Origin: Variovorax sp. EL159
GTDB lineage: Bacteria; Pseudomonadota; Gammaproteobacteria; Burkholderiales; Burkholderiaceae_C
Reading direction: 5' to 3'
Length of the DNA stretch: 64,000 bases
NCBI RefSeq assembly: GCF_900100965.1
Contig: NZ_FMUJ01000005.1
Coordinates: 124,001 to 188,000 of the forward strand
The translations under genes were made by a program, and so were the position numbers. This document shows, piece after piece, positions 61,268-64,000 of this stretch; position 1 is the first letter of the stretch; each line of letters opens with the position of its first letter. The notes under the pieces are model-generated. The model was not told the DNA's origin. It did not search any database and saw nothing but the letters and a program-made list of their open reading frames with translations.

Positions 61268-62083
61268 ATGAGTTCCACAGGGTCCACGAATTCAATGGCC
61301 GGCAAGGTCGCATTCATCACCGGCGGCGGCACCGGCATCGGCGCGGCAGTGGCCGCGCAGTTCGTCGCGGCGGGTGGCCGTGTCGTGCTGATGGGGCGTC
61401 GCCTCGCGCAGCTCGAAGCGGTTGCTGAAAAGCTCGGCGGGCTCGCCGTTTCAGGCGATGCCGCCAGCACCGCCGACGTGCAGCACGCGCTCAAGGCCGC
61501 ACGCGAGAAGTTCGGCCGCATCGACGTGCTCGTCGCCAATGCGGGCGGCCATGGCGTGGGCGATGCGCTCTCTACCGACGACGCGTCGTGGGCGCTCTCC
61601 ACGCGCCTGAACCTCGACACCGCCTTCGTCTGCGCACGCGAGCTGCTGCCCGAACTCATCGAGCGGCGCGGCAACATCGTCGTGCTCTCTTCGCTCGCCG
61701 GCCACTTCGCGGGCCCGGGCGTCGTCGGCTACGTGACGATGAAGCACGCGCTCATCGGCCTCGTGCGTTCACTGGCGCGCGACTACGGCAAGCAGGGCGT
61801 GCGCGTGAACGCCGTGTGCCCCGGCTGGGTGCGCACCGAGATGGCCGACGAGCAGATGCAGGTGCTGGTCGACAAGTACCGGCTGCCGGGTGCCGATGCG
61901 GCCTACGACCTCGTCACGCGCGACGTGCCCATGGGCCGCGCCGCCAGCCCCGAAGACGTGGCGAACGCGGTGCTGTTCCTCGCTTCGCCGCTGGCCGCGA
62001 TGGTCACCGGCAGTTCGCTCATGGTCGATGGCGGCGCCTCTGCCGTCGACCTGCCCACCATCGCCTTCGCGCATGACGCCTGA
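61268..62083 (+). CDS. SDR family oxidoreductase
   Basis: A 271-residue protein with an AAGGAGA site about 10 nt upstream. TGGGTGIGAAVA is the NAD(P) loop, VANAGGHG the NNAG-like block, and SSLAGHF...YVTMK the catalytic Ser-Tyr-Lys. It oxidises a secondary alcohol or reduces a ketone in the pathway. It is 106 bp after the GMC gene and 21 bp before the MoaF-like gene. Confidence 0.93.
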   Translation: MSSTGSTNSMAGKVAFITGGGTGIGAAVAAQFVAAGGRVVLMGRRLAQLEAVAEKLGGLAVSGDAASTADVQHALKAAREKFGRIDVLVANAGGHGVGDALSTDDASWALSTRLNLDTAFVCARELLPELIERRGNIVVLSSLAGHFAGPGVVGYVTMKHALIGLVRSLARDYGKQGVRVNAVCPGWVRTEMADEQMQVLVDKYRLPGADAAYDLVTRDVPMGRAASPEDVANAVLFLASPLAAMVTGSSLMVDGGASAVDLPTIAFAHDA

Positions 62084-62104
62084 GAGGGCAGGAAAGAAAA
62101 CGCC

Positions 62105-62908
62105 ATGAGCACCCACGAAGCCAACAAGCCCGCCGACTGGAAGACCTACGACCAGTTCGCCCTCGGCATTGCCACCAACCGCCTGCCCGCCACCGACGCA
62201 CTCGCCGGCCAGACACTGAAGCTCGCCTTGCCCGGCTTCCAGCTCACGCTGCAGCCGCGTTCGCAGCATGCGCTGGACTGGAGCGAGCAGGGCGCGCGCG
62301 GCGGACAAGGCACAGGCGACTGGTACGAAGCCATCGAGGTCGCACCCGACACCTTCTTCCTCGACATCACCCAGGCCAGCCGCCCGACCGAAGCCTTGAG
62401 CATCGTGCTCAACACGCGCACCCACCGCGTGCTCGCGATCCGCTGCCGCATCGTCAGCGCCGAAGAGGCCGCAGGCCAGCCGCGCGTGCCGCAGGACTTC
62501 TGGGTCGGCACGCTCGAAGGCGGCACCGCCAGCGGCCCGGTGCCGCAGCCCACGCGCGACCTGATCGGCCTGCGCACCTGGCAGACCTACAGCCCCAACC
62601 ACACCTACGAGCACACCTACCTGAGCGCCGAGCGCTACGCCTGGCAATGCCTGGTGGGCGTGCAGCGCGGGCATGGCGACGTCGATCTGGCGAGCTACTA
62701 CAAGTTCGACGACGACCAGTACGTCTTCACCTTCCGCGAGTTCCTGATTCCCGTCGCGTCGGTGTTCTTCTTCGACTTCGCGAGCGGCCGCTCGACCGGC
62801 AAGTTCCTCGGCGTGACCGGCACCGGCGAAGTGGCCAACAACCCGGCCGGCGCCTTCATGCGCAAGGCCTCGCAGACCTTCTATCCGCCCGAGTTCGGGC
62901 CGGTCTGA
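62105..62908 (+). CDS. MoaF-like protein
   Basis: A 267-residue protein. TWQTYSPNHTYEHTYLSAER, AWQCLVGVQRGHGD and YYKFDDDQYVFTFREF follow the MoaF (molybdenum cofactor biosynthesis protein F) family pattern: two calycin-like halves. Despite the name, MoaF-like genes often sit in catabolic clusters and their role there is not settled. It is inside the GMC/SDR/ALDH operon, which supports a catabolic job here. Confidence 0.85.
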   Translation: MSTHEANKPADWKTYDQFALGIATNRLPATDALAGQTLKLALPGFQLTLQPRSQHALDWSEQGARGGQGTGDWYEAIEVAPDTFFLDITQASRPTEALSIVLNTRTHRVLAIRCRIVSAEEAAGQPRVPQDFWVGTLEGGTASGPVPQPTRDLIGLRTWQTYSPNHTYEHTYLSAERYAWQCLVGVQRGHGDVDLASYYKFDDDQYVFTFREFLIPVASVFFFDFASGRSTGKFLGVTGTGEVANNPAGAFMRKASQTFYPPEFGPV

Positions 62909-62948
62909 TTCCCTTCATTTCTTGCTGTCACACCAGGAGCCTTCCTTC

Positions 62949-63338
62949 ATGCGCACCCCCCATCAGATCGTTGCCGATCACTACGCCGCCTCCGACCGCC
63001 AAGACCTTCAAGCCATGTTCGCCGACGTGGCCGACGACGTGCAGTGGACCGAGATGGCCGGCTTTCCGTGTGCCGGCACGCACGTCGGGCCGGCCCAGGT
63101 GGTCGAGAAGGTCTTCAAGGTGCTGGGCACCGAGTGGGAGGGCTACCGCTTCGTGCTCGAACGGCTGGTCGATGGCGGCGACACCGTGGTCGGCATCGGC
63201 GACTACCACGGCCGCCATCGCGCCACTGGCAAGACCATGCACGCCCGCGTGACGCATGTGTGGCAGGTGCAGGGCGGCAAGGTGCGCCGCTTCGAGCAGT
63301 TCACCGACACGCTGCTCGTGGCGCGGGCCATGGCCTGA
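62949..63338 (+). CDS. SnoaL-like / NTF2-fold protein
   Basis: ATG 62949 with GGAG about 10 nt upstream gives 129 residues. HQIVADHYAASDRQDLQAMF, DDVQWTEMAG and VTHVWQVQGGKVRRFEQFTD match the SnoaL-like fold used by small isomerases, dehydratases and scaffold proteins. Probably an enzyme of the same pathway. Confidence 0.9.
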   Translation: MRTPHQIVADHYAASDRQDLQAMFADVADDVQWTEMAGFPCAGTHVGPAQVVEKVFKVLGTEWEGYRFVLERLVDGGDTVVGIGDYHGRHRATGKTMHARVTHVWQVQGGKVRRFEQFTDTLLVARAMA

Positions 63339-63388
63339 GTCCCGCTTCTTCCTTTCATTCATTCAACGCATTGCCCCGGAGCCAACCC

Positions 63389-64000
63389 ATGAATCTGCGA
63401 GACCTGTCGATCGAGCATCTCGGCCAGGTGGGCCTGCTGGCGCAGCGCCGGCGCGGCAACCACATCGACGGCCGCGAGGTGGCACCCGCCAACGGCACCT
63501 ACCTGCCGGTGGTCGACCCGGCCACCGAGATGACGGTGGCCGAAGCCCCCGACAGCGACGCGGCCGACGTGAACGCCGCCGTTGCCAGCGCGCGCCGCAC
63601 CTTCGAGAGCGCCGCGTGGAAGTCGCTGCGCCCGGCCGACCGCGAGCGCATGCTCTACACACTGTCGACGCTCATCGAGTCGCACGCCGATGAATTGAGC
63701 GCGCTTGAAACCCTGCAAAGCGGCAAGCTGCGCGGCATCGCGCGCATGGTTGACGTGGGTGGCGGTGCCGAGTTCGTGCGCTACATGGCGGGCTGGGCCA
63801 CCAAGCTCGAAGGGCAGACGCTCGACAACTCCATCGGCATCCCCGGCCCGCAATGGGTGACGTACACGCGGCGCGAACCCGTCGGCGTGGTGGGCGCCAT
63901 CGTGCCGTGGAACTTTCCGCTGGCCATCGCGCTGTGGAAGGTGGCGCCCGCGCTCGCGGCCGGCTGCACGGTGGTGCTCAAGCCTTCGGAAGAAACACCG
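63389..64000 (+). CDS. Aldehyde dehydrogenase, N-terminal part, cut by window edge
   Basis: ATG at 63389, about 204 residues to the right edge. GNHIDGREVAPANG, VDPATEMTVAEAP and GVVGAIVPWNFPLAI, with KPSEETP at the end, are the N-terminal NAD-binding blocks of the ALDH superfamily. Catalytic residues lie outside the window. It would oxidise the aldehyde made by the GMC enzyme. Confidence 0.9.
   Translation, partial: MNLRDLSIEHLGQVGLLAQRRRGNHIDGREVAPANGTYLPVVDPATEMTVAEAPDSDAADVNAAVASARRTFESAAWKSLRPADRERMLYTLSTLIESHADELSALETLQSGKLRGIARMVDVGGGAEFVRYMAGWATKLEGQTLDNSIGIPGPQWVTYTRREPVGVVGAIVPWNFPLAIALWKVAPALAAGCTVVLKPSEETP

Noticed and set aside
1..64000. CRISPR array or rRNA genes
   Set aside because: I saw no regular direct repeats with unique spacers and no rRNA-like sequence anywhere in the window.

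Overview
The window is high-GC Betaproteobacterial DNA, most likely from a Comamonadaceae member close to Variovorax (inferred from gene content; I could not search a database). It has two halves. Positions 1 to about 41,990 are accessory DNA stacked at a tRNA-Phe attachment site. From about 42,000 to the right edge it is compact chromosomal backbone.

The accessory half holds three successive copies of the 3' end of a tRNA-Phe gene: 15156-15205 (long), 36495-36510 (core only) and 41948-41988 (long). Each is followed by its own terminator hairpin. Element A lies left of the first copy. It carries a truncated large nuclease/NTPase-like gene, a GIY-YIG-like protein, a HEPN-like small protein, a CoiA-like nuclease, an H-NS homologue, IS3 and LRAT relics, a Gp2-type replication protein, a DUF3987 primase/helicase-type gene with an AlpA regulator, and a tyrosine integrase. 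Element B (about 15192-36510, 21.3 kb) has 16-bp direct repeats at its ends and its own integrase, and it reads as an integrative mobilizable element. It has an AlpA-type regulator with a frameshift, a replication protein with an HTH and a RepB-type primase domain, a candidate oriT, a MobC-like protein, a ColE1 (MbeA)-type relaxase with a membrane protein gene nested out of frame inside it, an SprT-like protease and small plasmid-type genes. Its cargo is a CAP-domain lipoprotein, a 727-residue two-nuclease protein (Mrr-like plus PIN-like) and a XamI-type restriction-modification operon with its own small DNA-binding protein. Element C (36511-41988) is decayed: a broken integrase, an IS21 relic and two coiled-coil methyltransferase genes typical of surface-glycan loci.

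The backbone half begins with a TetR-controlled operon on the minus strand: porin, c-type cytochrome lipoprotein, Tat-exported FAD lactone-oxidase-like protein, Tat-exported D-threonine-aldolase-like PLP enzyme and coniferyl-aldehyde dehydrogenase. Together they suggest uptake and periplasmic oxidation of a small alcohol or aromatic compound, finished in the cytoplasm. Next come the rep helicase, lipoprotein, pldA and nadE run, an AEC transporter, priA and hemE.

The right edge is a plus-strand catabolic operon: GMC oxidoreductase, SDR dehydrogenase, MoaF-like protein, SnoaL-like protein and a truncated aldehyde dehydrogenase. It looks like stepwise alcohol to aldehyde to acid oxidation.

The most unusual parts are the nested mobilization genes, the Mrr-PIN protein next to the XamI locus, and the three-step accretion at one tRNA site.
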